This document shows positions 1 to 9,296 of a stretch of DNA of 64,000 nt, piece by piece; position 1 is the stretch's first letter; each line of letters opens with the position of its first letter. The notes under the pieces were generated by a model that searched no databases, was not told the DNA's origin, and was given only the letters and a program-made list of their open reading frames with translations. Origin of the DNA: Serratia oryzae (GTDB lineage: Bacteria; Pseudomonadota; Gammaproteobacteria; Enterobacterales; Enterobacteriaceae). The DNA lies in the NCBI RefSeq assembly GCF_001976145.1, contig NZ_MOXD01000012.1:62001-126000 (forward strand), read 5' to 3'. Position numbers and translations under genes: made by a program.

Positions 1-1738
1 TATCCGCGCGCTGGCCGCTTCCCCCGGGGTGGCCGTCGCCGAAGGCTGGCTGGACAGCAGCCAGCCTTCACTCGATCAGGTCTACAAAGCCTCAACGCTG
101 GATACGGTCAGTGAGCGTGAACGCCTGATGCAGGCTCTCGAAGAGGCGGGAGCGGAATTCCGCCGTTTCAGCAAGCGCTTTTCTGCCAGTTCGCAGAAAG
201 AGAGCGCGGCGATTTTCGATCTCTATTCCCACTTGCTGAACGATGCCCGCCTCAAGCGCGAGCTGTTTGCCGAAATCGATGCCGGTTCGGTAGCCGAATG
301 GGCGGTCAAACAGGTGATTGAAGCCTTTGCCGCACAGTTTGCCACCTTGCAGGATACCTATATGCGTGAGCGTGCCAGCGATCTGCGTGCGCTCGGCCAA
401 CGCCTGTTATTTCACCTCGACGATACCACCCAGAGCACCACCCAGTGGCCTGCACGCTTTGTGCTGGTGACCGATGAACTGACTGCCACCCTGTTGGCTG
501 AAGTGCCGCCGGATCGCCTGGCGGGCGTGGTGGTGCGCGATGGTGCAGCCAACTCCCACGCGGCGATCCTGGTGCGTGCGATGGGCGTACCGACGGTGAT
601 GGGGGCCGACATCCAGCCAGCACTGCTGGCGCAGCGGATGCTGATTGTTGACGGTTATCGTGGTGAACTGCTGGTGGATCCTGAACCGGTTCTGGTGCAG
701 GAGTATCAGCGCCTGATCAGCGAAGAGCTGGAACTCAGCAAGCTGGCGGAAGATGACGTTGAGCAACCGGCACAGTTGAAAACCGGTGAGCGCATTCAGG
801 TCATGCTGAATGCAGGTCTTAGCCCAGAGCATGAACAACTGCTCGGCGGGCGCGTGGATGGCGTGGGTCTGTATCGGACCGAGATCCCGTTCATGCTGCA
901 AAGCGGTTTCCCTTCGGAAGAAGAGCAGGTGTCACAATATCAAGGCATGTTGCAGCTTTACCCGAACAAACCGGTCACGCTGCGCACGCTGGATATTGGC
1001 TCAGATAAACAGCTGCCTTATATGCCGATCAGCGAAGAAAACCCCTGCCTGGGGTGGCGCGGCATCCGTGTGACGCTGGATCAGCCGGAAATTTTTCTCG
1101 TTCAGGTGCGTGCCATGCTGCGTGCCAATGCCAGCAGCGGTAATCTGGGGATTCTGCTGCCGATGATCACCAGCCTGGAAGAGGTTGACGAGGCAAAACG
1201 CCTGATCGATCGCGCCGGGCGCGAAGTGGAAGAAGTGTTGGGATATGACATTCCCAAACCGCGGATCGGCGTGATGCTGGAAGTGCCGTCGATGATTTTC
1301 CTGCTCCCTTACCTGGCCGGGCGTGTTGATTTTATCTCGGTAGGCACCAACGATCTGACTCAGTATCTGTTGGCGGTAGATCGCAATAATACCCGGGTGG
1401 CATTGCTCTACGACAGCCTGCACCCTGCCATGCTGCAGGTGTTGAAGCTGATCATCGATCAGGGTTCGGCCGCCGGGTTGCAGGTTGGCCTGTGTGGCGA
1501 ACTAGCAGGCGATCCGATGGGTGCTCTGCTGCTGGTGGGGATGGGATACCGTAATCTGAGCATGAACGGGCGCAGCGTAGCGCGGATTAAATACCTGCTG
1601 CGTAATATCGAGCTGTCCGATGCCGAAGGTTTGGTTCAGCGCGTGCTGGGTGCCCAGATGACCACTGAAGTGCGCCATCAGGTGGCGGCCTTTATGGAGC
1701 GGCGTGGTATGGGCGGGCTGATTCGCGGTGGCCGTTGA
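1..1738 (+). CDS. ptsP: PtsP, nitrogen-PTS enzyme I (5' partial)
   Basis: Phosphoenolpyruvate-protein phosphotransferase of the nitrogen PTS, which passes phosphate from PEP to NPr and then EIIA-Ntr in the cytoplasm. The frame is open from base 2, so the start and the N-terminal GAF sensor domain (about 170 residues in E. coli) lie outside. The 578 visible residues cover the swivelling domain, with the phospho-accepting His in NSHAAILVRAMG (codon at 557-559), and the PEP-binding barrel with GVGLYRTE, TLRTLDIGSDK, SVGTNDLTQYLL and the C-terminal GLCGELAGDP cysteine. It precedes lgt, the enterobacterial order. There is a 169-bp gap to lgt holding a short CATCGG/CCGATG hairpin (1829-1847). Confidence 0.95.
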   Translation, partial: IRALAASPGVAVAEGWLDSSQPSLDQVYKASTLDTVSERERLMQALEEAGAEFRRFSKRFSASSQKESAAIFDLYSHLLNDARLKRELFAEIDAGSVAEWAVKQVIEAFAAQFATLQDTYMRERASDLRALGQRLLFHLDDTTQSTTQWPARFVLVTDELTATLLAEVPPDRLAGVVVRDGAANSHAAILVRAMGVPTVMGADIQPALLAQRMLIVDGYRGELLVDPEPVLVQEYQRLISEELELSKLAEDDVEQPAQLKTGERIQVMLNAGLSPEHEQLLGGRVDGVGLYRTEIPFMLQSGFPSEEEQVSQYQGMLQLYPNKPVTLRTLDIGSDKQLPYMPISEENPCLGWRGIRVTLDQPEIFLVQVRAMLRANASSGNLGILLPMITSLEEVDEAKRLIDRAGREVEEVLGYDIPKPRIGVMLEVPSMIFLLPYLAGRVDFISVGTNDLTQYLLAVDRNNTRVALLYDSLHPAMLQVLKLIIDQGSAAGLQVGLCGELAGDPMGALLLVGMGYRNLSMNGRSVARIKYLLRNIELSDAEGLVQRVLGAQMTTEVRHQVAAFMERRGMGGLIRGGR

Positions 1739-1907
1739 GTAGCGTTTTTACAGAACTTTTCCCTGCAGCCCAGCCCGGACGCCGTTAACCCTATGTTATG
1801 ATGCGTGACTTGGCTGCAACTCGACATTCATCGGGAACCCTCCGATGCCGCGTTTGGCACCTGCCGCCCCCAGATGGGGAAGAATAACAGACATGTTGTG
1901 GTGATAG

Positions 1908-2780
1908 ATGAGCAATAGCTATCTGGCGTTTCCTAAATTTGATCCGGTGATTTTTTCCATCGGCCCGGTTTCCTTGCACTGGTACGGCCTGATGTACCTG
2001 GTAGGCTTTATTTTTGCCATGTGGCTGGCGGCACGCCGCGCCAACAAGCCCGGCAGCGGCTGGACCAAGGACGAAGCGGAAAACATGTTGTATGCCGGTT
2101 TCCTCGGCGTATTTATCGGTGGCCGTGTAGGTTATGTGTTGTTCTATAATCTGCCGCTGTTTCTGGATAACCCGCTGTACTTATTCAAGGTCTGGGACGG
2201 CGGGATGTCATTCCACGGCGGCCTGCTAGGGGTGATCCTGGCGATGCTGTGGTTCGCCCGCCGCACCAAGCGCACCTTCTTCCAGGTCTCTGATTTTATT
2301 GCGCCCCTGATCCCGTTTGGCTTGGGCGCTGGCCGTTTGGGTAACTTCATCAACGGTGAGCTTTGGGGGCGAGTGACCACGGATACGCCTTGGGCCATGT
2401 TGTTCCCCGGCTCTCGTAATGAAGATATCGCCATTGCCGCCGCCGATCCGAGCCTGTTGCCAATACTGAACCAGTACGGTGTGTTGCCGCGCCATCCGTC
2501 GCAACTGTATGAAATGGTGCTGGAAGGCGTGGTGCTGTTTATCATTCTGAACCTGTTTATCCGCAAACCACGTCCGATGGGGGCGGTTTCTGGCCTGTTC
2601 CTGATTGGCTATGGCGTATTCCGCATTATCGTTGAGGCGTTCCGCCAACCGGATGCCCAGCTTGGTCTGTTTGATGGCGTGATCAGCATGGGGCAAATAC
2701 TGTCCATACCGATGGTGGTGGCCGGTGTGATTATGATGATCTGGGCGTACCGTCGTCGCCCGCAGCAACAACTGTCGTGA
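1908..2780 (+). CDS. lgt: Prolipoprotein diacylglyceryl transferase
   Basis: Integral inner-membrane enzyme that transfers diacylglycerol from phosphatidylglycerol to the lipobox cysteine of prolipoproteins, the first step of lipoprotein maturation. 290 residues, nearly identical in length to E. coli Lgt (291). Several hydrophobic segments are visible. Key residues keep E. coli numbering: H103 in SFHGGLLG, and R143, N146 and E151 in [14 protein letters not shown]. The window encodes likely clients (MltA, the YafT-like and Exc2-like lipoproteins). The stop overlaps the thyA ribosome-binding site, so the two genes are probably cotranscribed and translationally linked. The ribosome-binding site before ATG 1908 is weak. 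Confidence 0.97.
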   Translation: MSNSYLAFPKFDPVIFSIGPVSLHWYGLMYLVGFIFAMWLAARRANKPGSGWTKDEAENMLYAGFLGVFIGGRVGYVLFYNLPLFLDNPLYLFKVWDGGMSFHGGLLGVILAMLWFARRTKRTFFQVSDFIAPLIPFGLGAGRLGNFINGELWGRVTTDTPWAMLFPGSRNEDIAIAAADPSLLPILNQYGVLPRHPSQLYEMVLEGVVLFIILNLFIRKPRPMGAVSGLFLIGYGVFRIIVEAFRQPDAQLGLFDGVISMGQILSIPMVVAGVIMMIWAYRRRPQQQLS

Positions 2781-2786
2781 GGAAAA

Positions 2787-3581
2787 ATGAAACAGTATCT
2801 GGATTTGATGAATAAAGTGCTCGCCGAGGGCACCGCTAAAGCCGATCGTACCGGCACAGGCACGGTGTCGATTTTCGGCCACCAGATGCGTTTCAACCTG
2901 CAAGAAGGGTTTCCGCTGGTAACCACTAAAAAATGTCACCTGCGTTCGATTATTCATGAACTGCTGTGGTTCCTGAATGGTGAAACCAACGTGGCCTATC
3001 TGCGTGAAAATAAAGTCACGATCTGGGATGAGTGGGCCGATGAGAACGGCGATCTTGGCCCGGTCTATGGCAAGCAATGGCGTGCCTGGGGCGCGGCAGA
3101 TGGCCGCCAGATCGATCAGCTCAGCAACGTGTTGCAACAGTTGAAACAGGATCCGAATTCACGCCGTATCATCGTTTCTGCGTGGAACGTGGGTGAACTG
3201 GACCAGATGGCGTTGGCACCCTGCCATGCTTTCTTCCAGTTTTACGTGGCCGATGGCAAGCTCTCCTGCCAACTGTATCAGCGCTCTTGCGATGTGTTCC
3301 TGGGGCTGCCGTTCAACATTGCCAGCTACGCGTTGCTGGTGCATATGATGGCGCAACAGTGCGATCTTGACGTAGGCGACTTCGTCTGGACCGGCGGGGA
3401 TACCCATCTGTACAGCAATCACATGGAGCAGACCCAACTGCAATTGACGCGTGAGCCGCGCGCGCTGCCTAAGCTGGTGATTAAGCGTAAGCCAGAGTCG
3501 TTGTTTGACTATCGTTTCGAAGACTTCGAGATTGAAGGCTATGACCCGCATCCGGCGATCAAGGCACCCGTTGCCATTTGA
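2787..3581 (+). CDS. thyA: Thymidylate synthase
   Basis: Cytoplasmic enzyme that methylates dUMP to dTMP using 5,10-methylene-tetrahydrofolate, the de novo source of thymine. 264 residues, identical in length to E. coli ThyA. The catalytic cysteine is C146 in [10 protein letters not shown], and the nucleotide-binding [18 protein letters not shown] segment is intact. GAGGA overlaps the lgt stop 6 bp upstream of ATG 2787, which fixes the start and indicates lgt-thyA coupling as in other enterobacteria. A good intrinsic terminator follows. Confidence 0.98.
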   Translation: MKQYLDLMNKVLAEGTAKADRTGTGTVSIFGHQMRFNLQEGFPLVTTKKCHLRSIIHELLWFLNGETNVAYLRENKVTIWDEWADENGDLGPVYGKQWRAWGAADGRQIDQLSNVLQQLKQDPNSRRIIVSAWNVGELDQMALAPCHAFFQFYVADGKLSCQLYQRSCDVFLGLPFNIASYALLVHMMAQQCDLDVGDFVWTGGDTHLYSNHMEQTQLQLTREPRALPKLVIKRKPESLFDYRFEDFEIEGYDPHPAIKAPVAI

Positions 3582-3596
3582 TATCCTTTGATAGCT

Positions 3597-3637
3597 GAAA
3601 GGGCTCAGTTGATTGATGACTGAGCCCTTATTCTTTA
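3597..3637 (+). terminator. Intrinsic terminator after thyA
   Basis: An 11-bp stem (AAGGGCTCAGT paired with ACTGAGCCCTT, 3599-3609 and 3619-3629) with a 9-nt loop is followed by TATTCTTTAT. It ends the lgt-thyA unit before the pseudopilin operon. Confidence 0.85.
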
Positions 3638-3792
3638 TATCACTCACTTCTTCTCTCCTTCCTTCGCCAGCAATGCGAAGCCGCGCGCGTTTTTCGCGGT
3701 TTTCTTGTTAAGTGCATAAAAACTTTGCGTGGCATTTTCCAGCCTGAGTAAACGCTTGTGCAGCCGACAATGCGGCACATTACACTCGCCAG

Positions 3793-4299
3793 ATGAACCG
3801 ATATCCATACCGCTATGGCCACCGCCAGCAGGGCCTGTCGCTGATTGAACTGCTGGTAGTGATGTTACTGGCTGGCATGTTGACCTCGTGGGGTGTCAGC
3901 CAGTGGCAGCTTTATCAACAGGCATTGCGGCTGGAACAGACGGCCCAGCAACTGCTGGCTTTCCTGACGCGCCTGCAGGCTGATGCCAACTGGCACAACC
4001 GTAATGCCTTGCTGTGGTTCAGGCAGGGGGAGCCTTGGTGTGTTGGGAGTGGTACAACGGCAACGCGCTGCGATTCTGCGCCTGGACGGGTGTTTACTCC
4101 GGTCGACATAGATGTGCAACTACAGGATTTCACCCAAAAAGAGATGGGTTTTTATGGGTTACGTAACAACGCGCAGGCCGGGCATATCTTGTTGAGCAAT
4201 GGGGCAGGCCGCATCCGCCTGGTGCTGTCTGCCAGAGGGCGCCTGCGGTTGTGCAGTGAAGACACGGTTATTCGAGGGATCGCCCTGTGCCAGCCTTAG
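3793..4299 (+). CDS. ppdA: Prepilin peptidase-dependent protein A (pseudopilin)
   Basis: Type IV pilin-like minor pseudopilin of the PpdA family (168 residues; E. coli about 156). After a short basic leader, the prepilin cleavage site reads QG-LSLIELLVVM, with the conserved Glu at +5, and a hydrophobic helix of about 20 residues follows. Two cysteine-containing stretches (CVGSGTTATRCDS; the LCSEDTVIRGIALCQP tail) could form disulfides. It is first of four overlapping or nearly contiguous pseudopilin-like genes between thyA and recC, as in E. coli. The family is thought to prime type IV pilus or pseudopilus assembly; no assembly ATPase or secretin is in this window. Confidence 0.88.
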   Translation: MNRYPYRYGHRQQGLSLIELLVVMLLAGMLTSWGVSQWQLYQQALRLEQTAQQLLAFLTRLQADANWHNRNALLWFRQGEPWCVGSGTTATRCDSAPGRVFTPVDIDVQLQDFTQKEMGFYGLRNNAQAGHILLSNGAGRIRLVLSARGRLRLCSEDTVIRGIALCQP

Positions 4300-4859
4300 A
4301 ACAAGGTTTTACTTTGCCAGAAGTGATGCTGGCGATGACGTTTGGCAGCCTGATTGCGCTCGCTGCCGCCAAGGCTTTGCCGGTATTGCGCCTGCAAACC
4401 GCCGACGCGGGTCGCCATTACCGCTTGGAACTGGTCTTGCGTCAGTTGGCTTTCGGTATTGAAAAAGATCTGCGCCGTGCTGGGTTTTGTGCCGGGCAGT
4501 GCCAGGGGCAGGCGTTTTTGATCGGCAATGCGGAAGGCGAAGTTCCAAACAGTTGCGTGATTGTCGCTTATGACCTTAATCAAAATGGCCGTTGGGAAAA
4601 TAGCGGTGATGCCGAGTATTTCGCTTATCGCCTGCGAGCCGGGGCGTTGGAGGGGCAGCGTGGTGTTACCCACTGCCGGGGTAACGGCTGGGAGCGCTTG
4701 CACGATCCGGAAGAGGTGCGCATTAACACCTTTTCCATCAGTGAAACTGCCGGTCATGACGGCAAGTCGTTGGTGTTGTTCAGCCTTGGGGGGCGGTCAA
4801 GCGTGCGGGAAGATATTCAGCAGCGCCTGGAGTGGGTGGTCAGTATGGAGGCTCTCTGA
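4287..4859 (+). CDS. ppdB: Prepilin peptidase-dependent protein B (pseudopilin)
   Basis: Second minor pseudopilin, 190 residues (E. coli about 187). The N-terminus ALEQGFTLPEVMLAM is a textbook prepilin peptidase site (G-FTLPE with Glu +5), followed by a hydrophobic helix. The start overlaps the end of ppdA by 13 bp, implying translational coupling. The C-terminal domain has conserved Cys pairs (CAGQCQG, NSCVIV, THCRGNGW), as in other PpdB/PilW-like proteins. The function is inferred from family: a minor tip component of a pilus-like fibre. Confidence 0.87.
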   Translation: MPALEQGFTLPEVMLAMTFGSLIALAAAKALPVLRLQTADAGRHYRLELVLRQLAFGIEKDLRRAGFCAGQCQGQAFLIGNAEGEVPNSCVIVAYDLNQNGRWENSGDAEYFAYRLRAGALEGQRGVTHCRGNGWERLHDPEEVRINTFSISETAGHDGKSLVLFSLGGRSSVREDIQQRLEWVVSMEAL

Positions 4860-4861
4860 GC

Positions 4862-5308
4862 ATGCAGACACAGCAAGGTGGTAGCACGCTGGCAGCCGTG
4901 ATGCTGCTGTTGGTGATGGGATTGATGCTGCTCAATGCCCAGCAGCGGCAACTGGACAGCGCCCTGTTGCTGGCGGTTGATCAGCAGCGTTATTTACGCG
5001 CCTACAATCAGGCGGCTTCTGCCTTGAGCTGGGGGCTGGTGCAGCATTGGCCCCGTGAGCAGCTCACTGCCACCAGATGGCAATGTCGTCAACAGCCTAC
5101 CGATGCGCTGCAAGCCTGTGCTCGGCGATCTTCCCGGGCCGGTATCGTGGTAGTACGCGGCGCGGGAGTGCTCCCCGATGCAGAACCGCTGTGGTTATAC
5201 CAACTGGCTAGCGAAACCAGTGCGGCAGGAGACATCCAACTGCAGGCGGAAAAAGGGGGCTGGCTCGATTTCTGCCCGGAGAAGAAAGAGAGTGACTGTG
5301 CCGACTAA
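4862..5308 (+). CDS. ygdB: YgdB family pilus-like protein
   Basis: Third gene of the pseudopilin operon, 148 residues from ATG 4862, two bases after the ppdB stop (E. coli YgdB is about 135). The N-terminus MQTQQGGSTLAAVMLLLVMGL has a Gly-Gly site and a hydrophobic helix but lacks the Glu +5 of true pilins, resembling PilX/GspK-like minor subunits. An in-frame start at 4832 lies inside ppdB and would put nine residues before this leader, so 4862 is preferred. The exact role is unknown; position and leader argue it belongs with PpdA, PpdB and PpdC. Confidence 0.82.
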   Translation: MQTQQGGSTLAAVMLLLVMGLMLLNAQQRQLDSALLLAVDQQRYLRAYNQAASALSWGLVQHWPREQLTATRWQCRQQPTDALQACARRSSRAGIVVVRGAGVLPDAEPLWLYQLASETSAAGDIQLQAEKGGWLDFCPEKKESDCAD

Positions 5309-5657
5309 AATCCCCCATCTACAGGGGCAGCAGGGGTTTAGCCTGCCTGAAGTATTGATTGCGGCATTGTTATTCGCGGTGTCGCTGCTGGGGCTGTTAC
5401 AATATCAGCAGGTTTTGTTGCAGTCCTTTCAGCGGCAATGGCAATACCGACAAGCTTGGTCGCTGGCGCATCATCAGTTGGAAATGTTTAACGCCGGGGC
5501 GCTGACGCAGGATAATACCGTGCCTTTACCTTCGAACTGGCGGCGTGAAATTGAAACCCAGCGGGTGGAAGCTCCTTGCCAGCGGCGCACGGTAAAAATA
5601 CAAACACCACTGCGGCAGCAGGTTGAACTTAGCCGATGGTATTGCCTTGATCGTTAA
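5298..5657 (+). CDS. ppdC: Prepilin peptidase-dependent protein C (pseudopilin)
   Basis: Fourth pseudopilin, 119 residues from GTG 5298 (E. coli PpdC about 107). The purine-rich GAGAAGAAAGAGAG upstream is a good ribosome-binding site, and the start overlaps the ygdB stop by 11 bp; GTG 5292 is an in-frame alternative. A longer frame exists upstream but would bury the prepilin leader, so it is rejected. The cleavage site is QG-FSLPEVLIAAL with Glu +5 and a hydrophobic helix. C-terminal cysteines (APCQRRT, YCLDR) could form the usual pilin disulfide. Confidence 0.82.
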   Translation: MPTKIPHLQGQQGFSLPEVLIAALLFAVSLLGLLQYQQVLLQSFQRQWQYRQAWSLAHHQLEMFNAGALTQDNTVPLPSNWRREIETQRVEAPCQRRTVKIQTPLRQQVELSRWYCLDR

Positions 5658-5693
5658 TCAGAGCGCCTAATTTATTCGGTTTAAAGGAGCAGC

Positions 5694-8600
5694 ATGTTTA
5701 GGGTTTATCACTCCAATCAGTTGGACTTACTGAAAACGCTGACCAGTACGTTGATAACCAGAGAGCCCTTGGCCGATCCTTTTCAGCAGGAAGTGGTGCT
5801 GGTACAAAGCCCCGGCATGGCGCAGTGGCTGCAAATGCAACTGGCAGAACAGTTGGGGATCGCGGCGAATATCACTTTCCCTCTGCCCGCAACCTTTATC
5901 TGGGATATGTTCACTAAGGTTTTACCGGGGATCCCCAAAGAGAGCGCCTTCAGCAAAGATGCCATGACCTGGAAGCTGATGTGGCTGCTGCCAGAGATGC
6001 TGGTGCAGCCCGAGTTTGCATCCTTGCAGCATTACCTTACTGATGATGGCGATAAGCGCAAGATCCACCAGCTTGCTGGCAGAGTGGCAGATCTGTTTGA
6101 CCAATACCTGGTTTATCGCCCGCAGTGGCTGGAAAGCTGGCAACGCCAAGAGCTTGTTGAAGGTTTGGCGGAGGCCCAGCAATGGCAGGCAGCCTTGTGG
6201 CGCAGATTGGTTGAGTACACGGATGAACTGGGGCAGGCAGAGTGGCACCGCGCCAATTTATATCGGCGCTTTATCAGCGCGTTGGAAAATGCTGAACAAT
6301 GTCCGGCCGGTTTGCCACCCCGCGTGTTTATCTGCGGTATCTCAGCCTTGCCGCCGGTCTATCTGGAAGCACTACAGGCGCTCGGCAAGCATATTGATAT
6401 CCACCTGATGTTTACCAATCCCTGCCGTTATTACTGGGGGGATATTCAGGATTATGCGTTCCTTGCCCGCCTGCAAAGCCGCAAACGCCGCCACTACCAT
6501 CAGGCGCGGGAACAAGGGTTATTCCGCCAGCCAGAGCAGGCAGCACAGTTGTTTGATGCCGAAGGTGAGCAGCAACTGAGTAATCCGCTGCTCGCTTCAT
6601 GGGGCAAACTGGGGCGTGACCATCTGTATTTGCTGTCGCAGATGGATACCGTGCAGGAAATTGATGCTTTTGTCGATATTCCACCAGACGGCCTGCTGCA
6701 CGCCATCCAGCACGACATGCTGGAGCTGGAAGACCACGCGGTGATCGGCACTACGTTGGAAACCTTTGAATACAGCGGCCATAAACGCCTGTTGGATCCG
6801 CAGGATCGTTCGATCAGCCTGCACGCCTGCCACAGCCCGCAGCGTGAAGTTGAAGTGTTGCACGACCACCTGCTGGCTATGCTGGCCGAAGATCCGCAAC
6901 TGACTACGCGCGATATCATCGTGATGGTGGCGGATATCGACAGCTATACCCCCTATATTCAGGCCGTTTTCGGCAATGCCTCTGCCGAACGCTATCTGCC
7001 GTTTGCCATCTCCGATCGCAAAGCCCGCCAGGCGCATCCTGCTTTACAGGCTGTTATCTCATTGCTCGATCTGCCGCAGAGCCGTTTTACTTCCGAGCAG
7101 GTGTTGGCACTGCTGGAGGTGCCAGCATTGGCGGCCCGTTTTTCGATTCAGGAAGAGGGGTTGCGCCTGCTGCGCCATTGGGTAGGGGAGGCAGGTGTGC
7201 GTTGGGGGTTGGATGATGACAACGTGCGTGAACTGGCATTGCCAGCAACTGGCCAACACACCTGGCGGTTTGGCATTACCCGCATGCTGTTGGGATATGC
7301 GATGGACAGTAACGCAGGTGATTGGCAAGGCGTGCTGCCGTATGACGAATCGAGCGGATTGGTTGCCGAACTGGCCGGGCAACTGGCCGATCTGCTGTCT
7401 CAGCTCAGTGACTGGCGAAAGATCCTGAGTGAAGAGCGATCGTTGAGCGAATGGTTACCCCTGTGCCGTCGCTTGCTTGATAGCTTCTTCCAAACCGACA
7501 GAGAAACAGAAGAAGCACTTGCACGCATTGAAGAGGACTGGCTAAAGATTATCGGTTACGGGTTGTCGGCACGCTATCCCGATAGGGTGCCGTTGACGCT
7601 GCTGCGCAATGAACTGGCGGCCCGGCTCGATCAGCAACGTATTAGCCAGCGTTTTCTGGCCGGGCAGATCAACTTCTGTACCCTGATGCCGATGCGTTCC
7701 ATTCCGTTCAAGGTGGTTTGCCTGTTGGGGATGAACGATGGGGTTTATCCACGCACCCTGCCGCCGTTGGGGTTTGACCTGATGGCTCAACAGGTGAAGC
7801 GTGGCGATCGCAGCCGCCGTGACGATGACCGCTATCTGTTCCTGGAGGCGATCCTTTCAGCCCAGCAACGGCTTTACATCAGCTTTATCGGCCGTTCGAT
7901 CCAGGATAACAGCGCACGCTATCCTTCGGTGCTGGTGACCGAACTGCTGGAATATCTGGAGCAGAGCTATTGTTTACCGGGTGATGAAGCCTGCGATGCC
8001 GATGCCAGTGCGCACCGGGTGGGTGAACATTTGCTTAAGTGGCACAGCCGGATGCCGTTTGCTGCCGAAAACTTCCAGCCAGGGAGTGAAACACAAAGTT
8101 ATGCCGCAGAGTGGCTACCCGCGGCAGATGGCCGTGGGGCGGCCTATCCGGCGTTTAATCAGCCGCTGCAGGTTGAAGATAACGCACAGATCTCGCTGGA
8201 TGAGTTGCTGCGTTTTTACCGCCATCCAATACGGGCATTTTTCCAGCTCCGTCTTGGCGTCAACTTTATGCTAGAAGAGATCGATCTGCCGGAAGAAGAG
8301 CCTTTTATTCTGGATAACCTCAGCCGCTATCAATTTAACAGCCAACTGCTGAATACCCTGATAGAGCAAGAAGATACAGCGCGGTTATTCCAGCGGGTAC
8401 GCGCTGCCGGCGCTTTACCCTATGGGGCATTTGGCGAGATTTACTGGCAAACGCAGCAGGAAGAGATGCATGAACTGGCTGAGCGGGTGCGCAGTGAGCG
8501 GCAGGAAAACAACAGCCTGGAGCTGGATATTGAGGTTGCAGGTACGCGTATCAGCGGCTGGTTGCACCAAGTCCAAGAGGATGGGTTGCTGCGTTGGCGG

Positions 8601-9065
8601 CCTGCCACGCTTTCAGCCGTAGACGGTATTTTGCTTTGGTTGGAGCACCTGGTGTATTGCTGCGCCGGTGGTACGGGAACCAGCCGCATGTTCGGGCGCA
8701 AGGACTCCACCTGGCGCTTTGCAGCGCTTTCCGCCGAAGAGGCCCATGATCGGTTGGTGGAGTTGGTTGCCGGTTATCAGCGTGGTTTATCACAGCCTTT
8801 GATGCTGCTGAACAAAAGCGGTTGGGCGTGGTTGAGCCAGTGCTACCAGGCGGAAACGCAGCAGATTGATTGGGCTGAAGAAGTGCAAATCAAAGCGCGC
8901 GCCAAGCTGTTGCAAACCTGGCAGGGGGATCAGCGGATACCGGGAGAAGGGGCCGATCCCTTTATCCAGCGCGTTTTCCGGCAGATGGATAACAACTATC
9001 TTGATCAAATTCTCTGCGAAACAGAACGTTACCTGCTACCGCTGGCGCGTAATAACCTCGGATGA
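5694..9065 (+). CDS. recC: Exodeoxyribonuclease V subunit gamma (RecC)
   Basis: RecC subunit of the RecBCD helicase-nuclease, which processes double-strand DNA ends. RecC splits the strands and recognises Chi; it has helicase- and nuclease-like folds without catalysis. 1123 residues (E. coli 1122), beginning MFRVYHSNQLDLLKTL, with an AGGAG ribosome-binding site 5 bp before ATG 5694. No truncation. It heads the recC-ptrA-recB-recD cluster and is separated from ptrA by 231 bp, so recC may have its own transcript, as in E. coli. Confidence 0.97.
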   Translation: MFRVYHSNQLDLLKTLTSTLITREPLADPFQQEVVLVQSPGMAQWLQMQLAEQLGIAANITFPLPATFIWDMFTKVLPGIPKESAFSKDAMTWKLMWLLPEMLVQPEFASLQHYLTDDGDKRKIHQLAGRVADLFDQYLVYRPQWLESWQRQELVEGLAEAQQWQAALWRRLVEYTDELGQAEWHRANLYRRFISALENAEQCPAGLPPRVFICGISALPPVYLEALQALGKHIDIHLMFTNPCRYYWGDIQDYAFLARLQSRKRRHYHQAREQGLFRQPEQAAQLFDAEGEQQLSNPLLASWGKLGRDHLYLLSQMDTVQEIDAFVDIPPDGLLHAIQHDMLELEDHAVIGTTLETFEYSGHKRLLDPQDRSISLHACHSPQREVEVLHDHLLAMLAEDPQLTTRDIIVMVADIDSYTPYIQAVFGNASAERYLPFAISDRKARQAHPALQAVISLLDLPQSRFTSEQVLALLEVPALAARFSIQEEGLRLLRHWVGEAGVRWGLDDDNVRELALPATGQHTWRFGITRMLLGYAMDSNAGDWQGVLPYDESSGLVAELAGQLADLLSQLSDWRKILSEERSLSEWLPLCRRLLDSFFQTDRETEEALARIEEDWLKIIGYGLSARYPDRVPLTLLRNELAARLDQQRISQRFLAGQINFCTLMPMRSIPFKVVCLLGMNDGVYPRTLPPLGFDLMAQQVKRGDRSRRDDDRYLFLEAILSAQQRLYISFIGRSIQDNSARYPSVLVTELLEYLEQSYCLPGDEACDADASAHRVGEHLLKWHSRMPFAAENFQPGSETQSYAAEWLPAADGRGAAYPAFNQPLQVEDNAQISLDELLRFYRHPIRAFFQLRLGVNFMLEEIDLPEEEPFILDNLSRYQFNSQLLNTLIEQEDTARLFQRVRAAGALPYGAFGEIYWQTQQEEMHELAERVRSERQENNSLELDIEVAGTRISGWLHQVQEDGLLRWRPATLSAVDGILLWLEHLVYCCAGGTGTSRMFGRKDSTWRFAALSAEEAHDRLVELVAGYQRGLSQPLMLLNKSGWAWLSQCYQAETQQIDWAEEVQIKARAKLLQTWQGDQRIPGEGADPFIQRVFRQMDNNYLDQILCETERYLLPLARNNLG

Positions 9066-9296
9066 TAATCCTTGGGTGGTACTGGTGGGGTGGAGATGAT
9101 AAAAAATAGCTGAGTTTATATTCAACCATTAGGATTGTTTCCGGTCTTACATGGCGTACAGGCATAGACTCGAAGTCTTTCAGTCCGTGTAACATGAAAT
9201 TTCTTGGGCATCACTTTTCGTTGTGTCGTTTTGCAGAGTGTCGTTAGCGTCAAGGGAGTTGGCGTAATGGCAAAAGAATAGGGGTTTATTTTGGAT

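Noticed and set aside
9066-9296. Gap between recC and ptrA checked for a small gene or RNA
   Set aside because: No frame with a ribosome-binding site and no terminator-like structure was seen; it is most likely the ptrA promoter region.
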